From contig NZ_CP110257.1 of NCBI RefSeq assembly GCF_026013905.1, forward strand, positions 1,550,001-1,614,000: a DNA stretch of 64,000 bases, in the 5' to 3' direction. The notes below the pieces were generated by a model. The model was not told the DNA's origin and ran no database searches. It saw only the letters and a list, made by a program, of their open reading frames with translations. The position numbers and the translations under genes are program-made. Each line of letters starts with the position of its first letter. The first letter of the stretch is position 1. Positions 50,788-59,629 of the stretch are shown one piece after another. Source of the stretch: Schlegelella aquatica. Its GTDB lineage: Bacteria > Pseudomonadota > Gammaproteobacteria > Burkholderiales > Burkholderiaceae_C.

Positions 50788-51483
50788 TTGACGGACGTGA
50801 TTCAAGCGCCACCCGTGCCTCGGGTGCCGGTGCGCGGCGGCGGGCTCTTTCCGGTGCGCAGGATCTATTGTGTGGGCCGCAACTACGTGGAACACGCCAT
50901 CGAGATGGGGCACACCGGGCGGGAGGCGCCGTTCTTCTTCCTGAAACCGGCCGACGCCGTGGTGCCGGTGGACGAGGGCGCCCTGGGCAGCATGCACTAC
51001 CCGAGTCTCACGAAGAATCTGCACCACGAGTTGGAGCTGGTCGTGGCCATCGGCCAGGGCGGCAGGGACATTCCCGCGGGCCAGGCCTTGGAGCATGTGT
51101 GGGGCTACGCGGTGGGCCTGGACATGACCCGGCGGGACCTGCAGAACGAGATGAAAAAGCAGGGGCGCCCCTGGTGCATCGGCAAGGGCTTCGAGGAGGC
51201 GGCGCCGATCGGCCCGATCGTGCGCGCGAGCGAAGCGCCCGGCGTGCTCGACGCGGAGATCCGGCTCGAGGTCAACGGTGAGGTGCGGCAGCGCAGTCGC
51301 ACCAGCAAGCTGATCTGGAGCGTGCCCGAGATCATCGAGCACCTGTCGTCCGCGTGGACGCTCGCCCCGGGGGATCTGATCTTCACCGGCACACCGGAAG
51401 GGGTGGGGGCCGTGGTGAGTGGCGATCTTCTCGAGGGCCACATCGAGGGCCTGCCCCCCTTGCGTGTGCGCATCGTCGACTGA
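50788..51483 (+). CDS. Fumarylacetoacetate hydrolase family protein (probable fumarylpyruvate hydrolase)
   Basis: 231 residues, the short single-domain FAH fold. IYCVGRNYVEHAIEMG, the metal-binding HHELELVVAIG and LDMTRRDLQ, and LIFTGTPEGVG are conserved. It is close in size to fumarylpyruvate hydrolases of the gentisate pathway (C-C bond hydrolysis to fumarate and pyruvate). A zeta-class isomerase gene 0.6 kb downstream fits that pathway. The start is TTG, supported by GAGAGGAG 7 nt upstream. Confidence 0.86.
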   Translation: MTDVIQAPPVPRVPVRGGGLFPVRRIYCVGRNYVEHAIEMGHTGREAPFFFLKPADAVVPVDEGALGSMHYPSLTKNLHHELELVVAIGQGGRDIPAGQALEHVWGYAVGLDMTRRDLQNEMKKQGRPWCIGKGFEEAAPIGPIVRASEAPGVLDAEIRLEVNGEVRQRSRTSKLIWSVPEIIEHLSSAWTLAPGDLIFTGTPEGVGAVVSGDLLEGHIEGLPPLRVRIVD

Positions 51484-51493
51484 GGCGAGCGGC

Positions 51494-52039
51494 TCAACGC
51501 CTTCGAGCCGGGGGAGGCAAAGGCCGCCGCTCGGCGACGCTCGGGCTGAAGACTTCGATCAGCGCCAGACGGCTCGCTCGCTGGCGAAAGACCGATCGCC
51601 GCGCCCACCGCGGGCCGCGGCCGCGGACCCCCGCCCGGTCGGCTCGCCGGCCGAGCGGGTGGGCAGCGGGGAGCTTGCACCACTGCATCGAGGCGCGGCG
51701 GATGCGCCCGTCGCCGAAGAGCAGTTCGGCCAGAGGCCGGGTGCCCAGCCCCCGCAGCGCCCGCCAAGGGCCCCGCCGGGCGCTCGATTCGACCCCACTG
51801 CACGCGTAAACCAAGGGGAGCCCGTCGGCGTGCAGGGCCACTTCGCGCAGGTGCCGCAAGGGGCGTCCCTGCCTCAGGGCGAGCAGGGGGCTGCGTGCCC
51901 CGACGGGGCCCGACTGGCGCCGCACTTCCACCGCGAACCGGTGGCTCGTGCGCTTCAGATGGGCGGTGAGCGAGCCGGCCGCCGCGAGCCAGCGGCGCAG
52001 CGTTCGGGTGGCAGGCGGGCAGGCAGACCAACGAAGCAT
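51494..52039 (-). CDS. ubiC: Chorismate--pyruvate lyase UbiC
   Basis: 181 residues. Family features are LREVALHADGLPLVYACS near the middle, ELLFGDGRIRRASMQW and the C-terminal RWARRSVFRQRASRLALIEVF. It splits chorismate to 4-hydroxybenzoate and pyruvate, the first committed ubiquinone step. The ATG at 52039 is chosen by comparison with the family; the longer frame upstream is not UbiC-like. Divergent from the maiA-type gene, with a 70-bp gap. Confidence 0.85.
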   Translation of the reverse strand: MLRWSACPPATRTLRRWLAAAGSLTAHLKRTSHRFAVEVRRQSGPVGARSPLLALRQGRPLRHLREVALHADGLPLVYACSGVESSARRGPWRALRGLGTRPLAELLFGDGRIRRASMQWCKLPAAHPLGRRADRAGVRGRGPRWARRSVFRQRASRLALIEVFSPSVAERRPLPPPARRR

Positions 52040-52109
52040 CGGACGGTGCGAAAGGCAAGGCCGCGATGATAGCCACCCGGGCGAGCGCGGCCTCGCTACA
52101 CTGCGGCGC

Positions 52110-52751
52110 ATGAAGCTCTACAACTACTTCCGATCCTCGGCCTCGTTTCGGGTGCGCATCGCGCTGGCGCTCAAGGGGCTGGCGTACGAGTACGTGCCGG
52201 TGCATCTGGTCAAGGGAGAGCAGCTCACGGCCGACTACGCCGGTCTCGCGCCGGCGCGGCTGGTGCCACTGCTCGTCGATGGCGAGCAGCGCCTCAGCCA
52301 GTCGCTGGCCATCATCGAGTACCTGGACGAAGTCCAGCCGGAACCGCCGCTGCTACCCCGGGATGCGGCCGGCCGGGCGCGCGTGCGCTCCCTGGCGCTG
52401 GACATCGCCTGCGAGATCCACCCCCTCAACAACCTGCGGGTGCTCAAGTACCTGAAGGATCAGCTCGGCGTCAGCGAAGAGGCCAAGAATGCCTGGTACC
52501 GGCACTGGGTGGAATCCGGGCTGGAGGTGGTGGAAGCCCGGCTGCGCGACGAGGCCGGCACGGGCCGCTACTGTCACGGGGATCGACCCACGCTGGCCGA
52601 CTGCGTGCTGGTGCCGCAAATCTTCAATGCCCAACGCTTCGACTGCCGCCTCGATCACCTGCCCACTGTCATGCGCGTGTTCGAGCAGTGCATGCAGCAT
52701 CCCGCCTTCGTGGCGGCCCAGCCTTCCCGCTGTCCTGACGCTCAGGGCTGA
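52110..52751 (+). CDS. maiA: Maleylacetoacetate/maleylpyruvate isomerase (zeta GST)
   Basis: 213 residues. The zeta-class signature SSASFRVRIALALKG lies at the N-terminal thioredoxin domain, followed by QSLAIIEYLDE and an all-helical C-domain (PTLADCVLVPQIFNAQRF). It isomerises maleyl to fumaryl intermediates with glutathione in homogentisate or gentisate breakdown. With the FAH-family gene at 50788 it forms the last two steps of such a pathway; the ring-cleaving dioxygenase is not in the window. Confidence 0.9.
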   Translation: MKLYNYFRSSASFRVRIALALKGLAYEYVPVHLVKGEQLTADYAGLAPARLVPLLVDGEQRLSQSLAIIEYLDEVQPEPPLLPRDAAGRARVRSLALDIACEIHPLNNLRVLKYLKDQLGVSEEAKNAWYRHWVESGLEVVEARLRDEAGTGRYCHGDRPTLADCVLVPQIFNAQRFDCRLDHLPTVMRVFEQCMQHPAFVAAQPSRCPDAQG

Positions 52752-52766
52752 ATCGGCCTCGCGACG

Positions 52767-53546
52767 ATGACAGCCGCACCGCTCGCCGACCTGCGCTCTG
52801 GCTGGATCACCCCAGAGTGGGATGCCCCGGCTGGCGTTCGGGCGGTGATGACGACGCGCTGTGCCGGCCTCGGTGCCGCGCCCTACCGGGGCTTCAACCT
52901 CGCCTTGCATGTCGGTGACGATCCGCACACCGTCGAGCGTCATCGGCAATGGCTCGCGCAGGCGATCGGAGCGCGACCCGTGTTCCTGGACCAGGTGCAC
53001 GGGTGCACCGTCGTGCGCCTTTCCATGCCCGCAAGCGACGCCTTGCCGAGGGCCGACGGCGCCTGGACGAGCGAGCCCGGCCTGGCGTGCGTCGTGATGG
53101 TCGCCGACTGTCTGCCCGTGCTTTTCGCTGCGCCGCAAGGCCGCGGGGTGGCCGCGGCCCATGCGGGTTGGCGCGGGCTGGCCGGTGGCGTCCTGGAGGC
53201 CACCTTGCACGCGCTGTGCGAGGGCACCGGATCGCGCCCGGATGAGATCGTGACCTGGCTCGGACCTTGCATCGGCCCACGCCGGTTCGAGGTGGGAGAG
53301 GATGTGCTTATGGCCTTCGAGGAGTCGATAGGCCCCGAGGCGCGGGGGCATTTCCACCCGGCTTCTTCCGGGAAGTGGCGGGCCGACCTCGCCGGGCTGG
53401 CCCGCACGCGCCTGGCGCGGGCGGGCGTTCGGCAGGTGACGGGCGGCCGCTGGTGCACCGTCGAGGACGACTCAAGGTTCTATTCGTTCCGGCGAGACCG
53501 TGTCACCGGGCGCATGGCGGCGCTCGTCTGGATCGAGCGTGGGTGA
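52767..53546 (+). CDS. pgeF: Peptidoglycan editing factor PgeF (YfiH, laccase-domain)
   Basis: 259 residues of the Cu/Zn oxidoreductase-like DUF152 fold with its three metal ligands: His in FLDQVHG, Cys in VADCLPV and His in AAHAGWRG. Homologues hydrolyse misincorporated L-Ser in peptidoglycan precursors or act as purine nucleosidases/polyphenol oxidases. 15 nt after the isomerase gene and upstream of phaC. The last 75 nt overlap a convergent small membrane-protein gene. Confidence 0.9.
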   Translation: MTAAPLADLRSGWITPEWDAPAGVRAVMTTRCAGLGAAPYRGFNLALHVGDDPHTVERHRQWLAQAIGARPVFLDQVHGCTVVRLSMPASDALPRADGAWTSEPGLACVVMVADCLPVLFAAPQGRGVAAAHAGWRGLAGGVLEATLHALCEGTGSRPDEIVTWLGPCIGPRRFEVGEDVLMAFEESIGPEARGHFHPASSGKWRADLAGLARTRLARAGVRQVTGGRWCTVEDDSRFYSFRRDRVTGRMAALVWIERG

Positions 53547-53774
53547 CGCCAGGGGCAAGGGGCCGACAGCGCGGGCGGCGTGTGCAGCCTGTGCCGCCCG
53601 GCGCGCACGCCGCCGACCGGGCGTGCCGAGGAGGTACGTCACCAGCGCCACCGGCGCAGCGCCGTACAGGATGAACGTGAAGACCGCGCCCAGGACGGTG
53701 CCTTGCGTGTGCGTGGCTTCGGCCACGGCCATCATAAGCGCAATGTAGAGCCAGACGATTGCGACCAGGTACAT
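53472..53774 (-). CDS. Small membrane protein of unknown function
   Basis: 100 residues. Two hydrophobic segments (about 1-20, MYLVAIVWLYIALMMAVAE, and 28-48, GAVFTFILYGAAPVALVTYLL) are followed by GTPGRRRARRAA and a variable Pro/Arg tail. This composition resembles short conserved Burkholderiales membrane proteins. The hydrophobic part lies in the gap between pgeF and phaC, and the tail overlaps pgeF. No function known and no clear ribosome site. Confidence 0.6.
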   Translation of the reverse strand: MYLVAIVWLYIALMMAVAEATHTQGTVLGAVFTFILYGAAPVALVTYLLGTPGRRRARRAAQAAHAARAVGPLPLASPTLDPDERRHAPGDTVSPERIEP

Positions 53775-53936
53775 CGAGGAGAGCCAGTGAAAAGGCAAAC
53801 GAGCCCGATTGATAAACGTCAACGCACGACGACGACGAAGACCGGCAAAGCGAGCCAGGCAGTGTACAAACGGGCCGCAGGACATGCGGGCGGCCCGGCG
53901 CGAAACCCCGATGGCCCCCTCGATGGCGAGGACAAG

Positions 53937-55643
53937 ATGAAACAGCAGCAAGCGGGCGAGCACGAGACCGGGGCTCGGGAAGCCAGTGCCGCGCCCTTTT
54001 TCGGCGCCATGCCTTCGCTGGAAGCCGTGTGGACCCAGCTGAAAGGGGTGCAGGCGGCACCGGTGCCGATGCAGCGCTGGGCCATGCTGCAGGCCGAGTA
54101 CCTGCGCGAGGCGGCCGAGATCTGGAACAAGACCATCTTGCACGCCGGGCAGGGGCTGTCCTTGCCGGACCGGCGCTTTTCCGACGAGGCCTGGACCCAG
54201 AATCCGGCCGCGGCCTACATGGCTGCGATGTACCTGCTGAACGCCCGCACGATGATGCAGCTGGCCGAGAGCGTGCAGGCCGACCACAAGACGAAGGCCC
54301 GCATCCGGTTCGCCGTGCAGCAGTGGATCGATGCCACCGCGCCGAGCAACTTCTTCGCACTCAACCCGGAGGCGCAGCGCAAGGCCCTCGAGAGCAGGGG
54401 CCAGAGCATCGCGCAGGGAGTGCAGCACTTGCTGGAGGACGTCCGGCGCGGGCATCTGTCGCAGACGGACGAGTCGATGTTCGAGGTGGGGCGCAACGTC
54501 GCCACGACCGAAGGCAGCGTGATCTACGAGAACGAGCTGTTCCAGCTGATCGAGTACGCGCCGCGCACCGCCGACGTGTACGAGCGCCCCTTGCTGATCG
54601 TGCCGCCGTGCATCAACAAGTACTACATCCTGGATCTGCAGCCCGAGAACTCGTTCGTGCGCTATGCGGCGGACCAGGGCTTGCGGGTCTTCCTCATCAG
54701 CTGGCGCAATGCCGACGAGTCCATCGCCAAGCGCACGTGGGACGATTACATCGCAGACGCGGTGATTCGCGCCATCGGGATCGTCCAGGACGTGGCCAAG
54801 CAGGAGCAGATCAACACGCTGGGCTTTTGCGTCGGCGGCACGATGCTGGGCACGGCACTGGCGGTGCTTGCCGGTCGCGGTGAGCAGCCGGCGGGGAGCT
54901 TGACGCTGCTGACGTCGTTCCTCGATTTCAGCAACACCGGCGTGCTCGACATCTTCGTCGATGAGGCGTCCGTGCGCGTGCGCGAGATGACCATCGGAGA
55001 GCAGAGCCCCACCGGCGGGGGGCTCCTGCAGGGGCGCGATCTGGCGGCGACCTTCTCGTTCCTGCGCCCCAACGACCTCGTCTGGAACTACGTGGTGGGC
55101 AACTACCTCAAGGGGGAGACGCCTCCTCCCTTCGACTTGCTGTACTGGAACTCGGACAGCACGAACCTGCCCGGCCCGATGTATTGCTGGTACCTGCGCA
55201 ACACCTACCTCGAGAACAACCTGGCGCAGCCCGGCAAGGTCAAGGTGTGCGGCGTGCCGGTGGACTTCGGGCGTATCGAGGCACCGGCTTTCATCTACGG
55301 CTCGCGAGAAGATCACATCGTGCCGTGGGAAGGAGCCTACGCCTCGACGCGCCTGCTCAAAGGCGACAAGCGCTTCGTGCTGGGGGCCTCCGGGCACATC
55401 GCCGGAGTCATCAACCCGCCGGCCAAGAACAAGCGCAGCCACTGGCTGAACCCGGAACTGCCTGCGGATGCGCACGCCTGGCTGGCCGGGGCCACCGAAC
55501 ACCCGGGAAGCTGGTGGCCCCGGTGGTCGGAATGGATCACCTCGCATTCCGGCAAGCAGGTGGCGGCACCCAAGAGCCCCGGCAACCGGACGTACCGGCC
55601 GATCGAGCCGGCGCCGGGCCGGTATGTCAAGCAACGGGCCTGA
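53937..55643 (+). CDS. phaC: Class I poly(3-hydroxyalkanoate) synthase PhaC
   Basis: 568 residues, near the 589 of Cupriavidus necator PhaC. An N-terminal helical domain (to about 190) is followed by an alpha/beta-hydrolase core with the lipase-like box [10 protein letters not shown] (catalytic Cys), EDHIVPW (Asp) and [12 protein letters not shown] (His). It polymerises 3-hydroxybutyryl-CoA into granules. An upstream GTG at 53787 has an excellent GAGGAG site and would add 50 basic, low-complexity residues unlike PhaC; the ATG is preferred but the question is open. First gene of phaCAB. Confidence 0.95.
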   Translation: MKQQQAGEHETGAREASAAPFFGAMPSLEAVWTQLKGVQAAPVPMQRWAMLQAEYLREAAEIWNKTILHAGQGLSLPDRRFSDEAWTQNPAAAYMAAMYLLNARTMMQLAESVQADHKTKARIRFAVQQWIDATAPSNFFALNPEAQRKALESRGQSIAQGVQHLLEDVRRGHLSQTDESMFEVGRNVATTEGSVIYENELFQLIEYAPRTADVYERPLLIVPPCINKYYILDLQPENSFVRYAADQGLRVFLISWRNADESIAKRTWDDYIADAVIRAIGIVQDVAKQEQINTLGFCVGGTMLGTALAVLAGRGEQPAGSLTLLTSFLDFSNTGVLDIFVDEASVRVREMTIGEQSPTGGGLLQGRDLAATFSFLRPNDLVWNYVVGNYLKGETPPPFDLLYWNSDSTNLPGPMYCWYLRNTYLENNLAQPGKVKVCGVPVDFGRIEAPAFIYGSREDHIVPWEGAYASTRLLKGDKRFVLGASGHIAGVINPPAKNKRSHWLNPELPADAHAWLAGATEHPGSWWPRWSEWITSHSGKQVAAPKSPGNRTYRPIEPAPGRYVKQRA

Positions 55644-55692
55644 GGGCATTCCGTTGCCGCACCCGAATTCGGACACACATCAGGAGCGACTC

Positions 55693-56871
55693 ATGAGCGA
55701 CATCGTCATCGTTTCGGCCGTGCGCACGGCCATCGGCAAGTTCGGCGGCAGCCTGTCCAAGACGCCGGCCACCGAACTGGGGGCGGTGGCCATCGCCGAG
55801 GCGCTGCGGCGCGCCGGCCTCCAGGGCGAGCAGGTCAGCGAGGTGATCTTCGGCCAGGTGCTCCAGGCCGGCTGCGGGCAGAACCCGGCGCGGCAAGCGG
55901 CGATCAAAGCCGGCCTGCCCCATGCGGTTCCCGCCATGACGATCAACAAGGTGTGCGGCTCCGGCCTCAAGGCCGTGATGCTCGCCGCCCAGGCGATTCG
56001 CGACGGGGATGCCGAGATCGTCGTGGCCGGCGGGCAGGAGAACATGAGCCTCGCGCCGCACGTGCTCCTCGGCTCGCGCGAGGGGCAGCGCATGGGTGAC
56101 TGGAAGATGATCGACTCGATGATCACCGACGGCCTGTGGGACGTCTACAACCAGTACCACATGGGCATCACGGCCGAGAACGTCGCGAAGAAGTACGGCA
56201 TCTCGCGCGAGATGCAGGACGAGCTGGCATTGGAGTCGCAGCGTAAGGCGACCGCGGCGCAGGATGCGGGGAAGTTCAAGGACGAGATCGTGCCGGTGAT
56301 GCTGCCGCAGAAGAAGGGCGAGCCGGTGCCTTTCGATACGGACGAGTTCGTCAACCGCAAGACGAATGCCGAGGCGCTGGCCGGACTGAGGCCCGCCTTC
56401 GACAAGAGCGGAAGCGTCACGGCCGGCAATGCCTCGGGCATCAACGACGGTGCGGCGGCGGTGGTGGTGATGAGCGCGCGCAAGGCCGAGCAGCTGGGCC
56501 TGAAGCCGCTGGCGCGCGTTGCCTCGTATGCCAGTGCCGGCCTCGATCCCGCCTACATGGGCATGGGACCGGTGCCCGCCGCACGCAAGGCGCTGGAGCG
56601 CGCGGGCTGGAAGCCGGCGGACCTGGACCTGCTCGAGATCAACGAGGCGTTCGCGGCCCAGGCGTGTGCGGTGCACAAGGAAATGGGCTGGGACACGAGC
56701 AAGGTCAACGTCAACGGCGGGGCCATCGCGCTCGGTCACCCGATCGGCGCCTCGGGCTGCCGCATCCTGGTCACGCTGTTGCACGAGATGGCAAGGCGCG
56801 ATGCGCACAAGGGGATCGCGTCGCTGTGCATCGGGGGTGGCATGGGTGTGGCGCTCACGGTGGAACGCTGA
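55693..56871 (+). CDS. phaA: Acetyl-CoA acetyltransferase PhaA
   Basis: 392-residue biosynthetic thiolase. Active-site Cys in [11 protein letters not shown] (near residue 89), His in NEAFAAQ and [16 protein letters not shown], and the C-terminal Cys in SLCIGGGMG are all present. It condenses two acetyl-CoA into acetoacetyl-CoA for PHB synthesis. AGGAG precedes the ATG. Between phaC (49 nt) and phaB. Confidence 0.97.
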   Translation: MSDIVIVSAVRTAIGKFGGSLSKTPATELGAVAIAEALRRAGLQGEQVSEVIFGQVLQAGCGQNPARQAAIKAGLPHAVPAMTINKVCGSGLKAVMLAAQAIRDGDAEIVVAGGQENMSLAPHVLLGSREGQRMGDWKMIDSMITDGLWDVYNQYHMGITAENVAKKYGISREMQDELALESQRKATAAQDAGKFKDEIVPVMLPQKKGEPVPFDTDEFVNRKTNAEALAGLRPAFDKSGSVTAGNASGINDGAAAVVVMSARKAEQLGLKPLARVASYASAGLDPAYMGMGPVPAARKALERAGWKPADLDLLEINEAFAAQACAVHKEMGWDTSKVNVNGGAIALGHPIGASGCRILVTLLHEMARRDAHKGIASLCIGGGMGVALTVER

Positions 56872-56976
56872 GCGGCACGCGCGGCGACGGGGGGCAGGGG
56901 GAACACGGGTTGACCGCAGCGGCGAACGGCGCAACCCTCGTCACGACGAGACTGGTTTTTCGAAGGAGCAACGACA

Positions 56977-57714
56977 ATGACACAAAGAGTCGCTTACGTC
57001 ACAGGCGGCATGGGAGGCATCGGTACCGCGATCTGCCAGCGGCTGGCCAAGATGGGCTACAAGGTGATCGCGGGCTGCGGCCCCAGCCGAGACTACGAGA
57101 AGTGGCTTGCGCAGCAGCGCGAGCTGGGCTTCACGTTCTATGCTTCGGTGGGCAACGTCGCCGACTGGGAATCCACGGTCGAGGCGTTCTCGAAGGCCAA
57201 GGCCGAGCACGGGCCGATCGACGTGCTGGTGAACAACGCCGGCATCACGCGGGACCGCATGTTCCTCAAGATGACGCCGGAAGACTGGCACGCGGTGATC
57301 GACACCAACCTCAACTCGATGTTCAACGTCACCAAGCAGGTCGTGCCGGACATGGTCGAGCGCGGGTGGGGCCGGATCATCCAGATCAGCTCGGTCAACG
57401 GCGAGAAGGGGCAAGCCGGGCAGACCAACTACTCGGCCGCCAAGGCCGGCATGCATGGCTTCACCATGGCGCTCGCCCAGGAGCTCGCGGCCAAGGGCGT
57501 GACGGTCAACACGGTGAGCCCCGGCTACATCGGTACCGACATGGTCCGTTCGATCAAGCCCGAGATCCTCGAGAAGATCATCGCGACCATCCCCGTGCGG
57601 CGGCTCGGCACGCCGGAAGAGATCGCCTCCATCGTGGGCTGGTTGGCCTCGGACGAGTCCGGTTTTGCCACGGGGGCGGACTTCTCGATCAACGGCGGCT
57701 TGCACATGCACTGA
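56977..57714 (+). CDS. phaB: Acetoacetyl-CoA reductase PhaB
   Basis: 245-residue short-chain reductase: N-terminal TGGMGGIG nucleotide site, NNAGITRD, the catalytic Ser/Tyr/Lys (ISSVNGEKGQAGQTNYSAAKAG) and the PhaB-typical GCGPSRDYEKW. It makes (R)-3-hydroxybutyryl-CoA with NADPH for PhaC. AAGGAG precedes the ATG. Last gene of phaCAB; the 105-nt gap before it contains the small hairpin CTCGT-CACG-ACGAG followed by ACTGGTTTTT. Confidence 0.97.
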   Translation: MTQRVAYVTGGMGGIGTAICQRLAKMGYKVIAGCGPSRDYEKWLAQQRELGFTFYASVGNVADWESTVEAFSKAKAEHGPIDVLVNNAGITRDRMFLKMTPEDWHAVIDTNLNSMFNVTKQVVPDMVERGWGRIIQISSVNGEKGQAGQTNYSAAKAGMHGFTMALAQELAAKGVTVNTVSPGYIGTDMVRSIKPEILEKIIATIPVRRLGTPEEIASIVGWLASDESGFATGADFSINGGLHMH

Positions 57715-57738
57715 AGCGCACACCGAGGGCCGCGTGCG

Positions 57739-57765
57739 CGGCCCGGCTTCGGGCGGCCGGGCGCC
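57739..57765. repeat. Direct repeat copy 1 (27 bp) after phaB
   Basis: First of two identical 27-bp GC-rich units; it starts CGGCCCGGCTTCGGGC and ends GGCCGGGCGCC. Each unit can fold as CCCG/CGGG around CTT(C). It lies between the convergent phaB and mnmH genes, 25 nt after the phaB stop. Confidence 0.85.
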
Positions 57766-57818
57766 GGGCCTTATGTCTTTGCCCCCGGGGCTTGCGCCCC
57801 ACCCCCCGAGGGTGGTGA

Positions 57819-57845
57819 CGGCCCGGCTTCGGGCGGCCGGGCGCC
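57819..57845. repeat. Direct repeat copy 2 (27 bp) after phaB
   Basis: Identical to 57739-57765 and exactly 80 bp downstream; both copies are preceded by a CCGAGGG. The spacer is rich in C/G runs. A local duplication or a dispersed intergenic repeat element is likely, possibly acting as a bidirectional terminator. Confidence 0.85.
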
Positions 57846-57850
57846 AAGCC

Positions 57851-58930
57851 TCACGCCGGCAAGGCGGTGTTTTCGCCGGCGAGGAGTTCGGCCGCGACCC
57901 GGGTCAGTTCGTCCGGATCTCCGGAGCGTGGCTGCACGACGCGGGCCTGCTCGAAGTGGGCGAAGTTGCGCTGCATGGACTTGAGATAGACCGGGTCGTA
58001 GTGGGTGTGCATCAGCTCGAGGCAGACCTGGGCCATCTCGCCGCCGCGGGCCAGGGCTTTCCAGCGGTCCACCACGGCGCGGCCGCGCAGCTCGACGAGG
58101 CACTCGAGCTGTCGCTCGAAAAGGTCCACGTCGCGCAGGAAGAAGTCGTAGTCCTCCATCAGCAACCGCACGCGCGACTCGTCGGGCAGTTCCACGCGGA
58201 TGCACTCCGAATCGCGGCGCATACGCTCCATGAGCACCTCCGGCACGCGCAGGTTGCCGACCTTTCGGCTTTCGCTTTCCACGTAGACGGGGCGAGCAGG
58301 GTCGAAGCCACGCAGCTCATGCCAGATCCGCGTCTCGAAGTGCTTCTGCGACGGCTGCGGCTGCCCGGGCAGCACACCGAGCACCGAGCCGCGGTGGCAG
58401 GCCAGGCCCTCCAGATCGAGGACCTGCGCCCCGGCTGCGCGCAGCGCCTGCAACAGCCGCGTCTTGCCGCTACCGGTGCGTCCGCACACCACCCGCAAGT
58501 CCAGCTTGGCGGGTAGGCGGTCGAGGTCCTCGCGGACCTGTGCGCGGAAGGCTTTGTAGCCGCCTTCGAGCACGCAGGTGCGAAAGCCGATCTGGTCCAG
58601 GACCAGCGCGAGCGAGCCGGACCGCTTGCCGCCGCGCCAGCAATAGACGAGCGGCTTCCAGTGCTTGGGTCGCCCGGGCATTTCACGCTCGAGGTGCGCC
58701 GCGATGTTGCGCGAGACGAGGGCGGCCCCCACCTTGCGGGCCTCGAAGGCCGAGACCTGCTTGTAGATCGTGCCGACTCGCGCGCGCTCCTCGTCGTCGA
58801 GCACGGGCCAATTGACCGCTGCGGGCAGGCGGTCCTCGGCGTACTCGGCGGGAGACCGAGCGTCGATGACGGTGTCGAACTCTGCCAGCCGAGCCAGGGC
58901 CTCGGCGGCGGTGACGAACTGTACGGCCAT
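57851..58930 (-). CDS. mnmH: tRNA 2-selenouridine synthase MnmH (SelU)
   Basis: 359 residues. An N-terminal rhodanese domain with the catalytic Cys in LVYCWRGGKRSGS is followed by a P-loop domain (VCGRTGSGKTRLL) and the conserved VESESRKVGN and FERQLECLVELRG segments. It replaces sulfur by selenium in 2-thiouridine of the tRNA wobble position, via a geranylated intermediate, using selenophosphate. selD is not in the window. Convergent with phaB. The ATG at 58930 starts directly at the rhodanese domain. Confidence 0.93.
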   Translation of the reverse strand: MAVQFVTAAEALARLAEFDTVIDARSPAEYAEDRLPAAVNWPVLDDEERARVGTIYKQVSAFEARKVGAALVSRNIAAHLEREMPGRPKHWKPLVYCWRGGKRSGSLALVLDQIGFRTCVLEGGYKAFRAQVREDLDRLPAKLDLRVVCGRTGSGKTRLLQALRAAGAQVLDLEGLACHRGSVLGVLPGQPQPSQKHFETRIWHELRGFDPARPVYVESESRKVGNLRVPEVLMERMRRDSECIRVELPDESRVRLLMEDYDFFLRDVDLFERQLECLVELRGRAVVDRWKALARGGEMAQVCLELMHTHYDPVYLKSMQRNFAHFEQARVVQPRSGDPDELTRVAAELLAGENTALPA

Positions 58931-58969
58931 GCGGTATTGTCGCCCGCCCGCGGGTGGCGGCGCTCGGGC

Positions 58970-59629
58970 TCAGCGTCGCTTGAGCATGCGTTCCAGCACC
59001 GGCCACACGTTTTCGAGCAGGCGTTCCTGGGCCGACTCGTTGGGGTGGATGCGATCCGGCTGGAACCAGTGCTCGGCGCCGGGCACGTCGGCGATGCCCT
59101 GAAGAAAGAAGGGCACGAGTTCGGTTTTCCGCTCGCGTGCCACCTCGCGGAAGAGGCCGCTGAACTCCTCGCCGTACTTCCTGCCGTAGTTGGGGGGCAT
59201 GCGCATGCCGACCAGCAGCACCTGCGCCCCGGCCTCCTGGGCCGCGAGCACCATGGCCTCGAGGTTCGAGCGGGTCATCTCCAGCGGCAGGCCCCGGAGG
59301 GCGTCGTTGCCTCCGAGTTCGATCACGACGTGGGTGGGGCGATGCTGCTGGAGCAGCGCCGGCAGGCGGGAGCGGCCGCCGGAGGTGGTCTCGCCACTGA
59401 TGCTCGCGTTGACCACCTCGGCCTTGACACCCTCGCGCTCGAGCCGCTGCTTGAGCAACGCCACCCAGCCGCTGCCGCGTCGCAACCCGTACTCGGCCGA
59501 CAAGCTGTCGCCCAGCACGAGAATCTTCGCGCGGGCGGCGCCTCGGGCATGTGGGGCCATCGCCCCCAGGGCGAGAACGGCCCCGAGTTGCAGGATAAAG
59601 TCGCGGCGTCGATTCTCAAGGCACGTCAT
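58970..59629 (-). CDS. tesA: SGNH-type esterase/lysophospholipase TesA
   Basis: 219 residues. A signal peptide (about 1-33, with RRRDF and a hydrophobic stretch ending in ARG-AA) precedes the SGNH hydrolase domain: ILVLGDSLSAEYG (catalytic Ser), GETTSGG, GGNDALRG (Asn) and DRIHPN with the Asp/His. Periplasmic thioesterase/arylesterase. Its ATG overlaps the ATG of the divergent ABC ATPase gene within CATG, the same divergent order as tesA/ybbA in E. coli. Confidence 0.92.
   Translation of the reverse strand: MTCLENRRRDFILQLGAVLALGAMAPHARGAARAKILVLGDSLSAEYGLRRGSGWVALLKQRLEREGVKAEVVNASISGETTSGGRSRLPALLQQHRPTHVVIELGGNDALRGLPLEMTRSNLEAMVLAAQEAGAQVLLVGMRMPPNYGRKYGEEFSGLFREVARERKTELVPFFLQGIADVPGAEHWFQPDRIHPNESAQERLLENVWPVLERMLKRR

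Noticed and set aside
53787..53936. N-terminal extension of PhaC from the GTG at 53787
   Set aside because: The ribosome site is good, but the 50 residues are low complexity and unlike PhaC; kept as an alternative, not as the called start.
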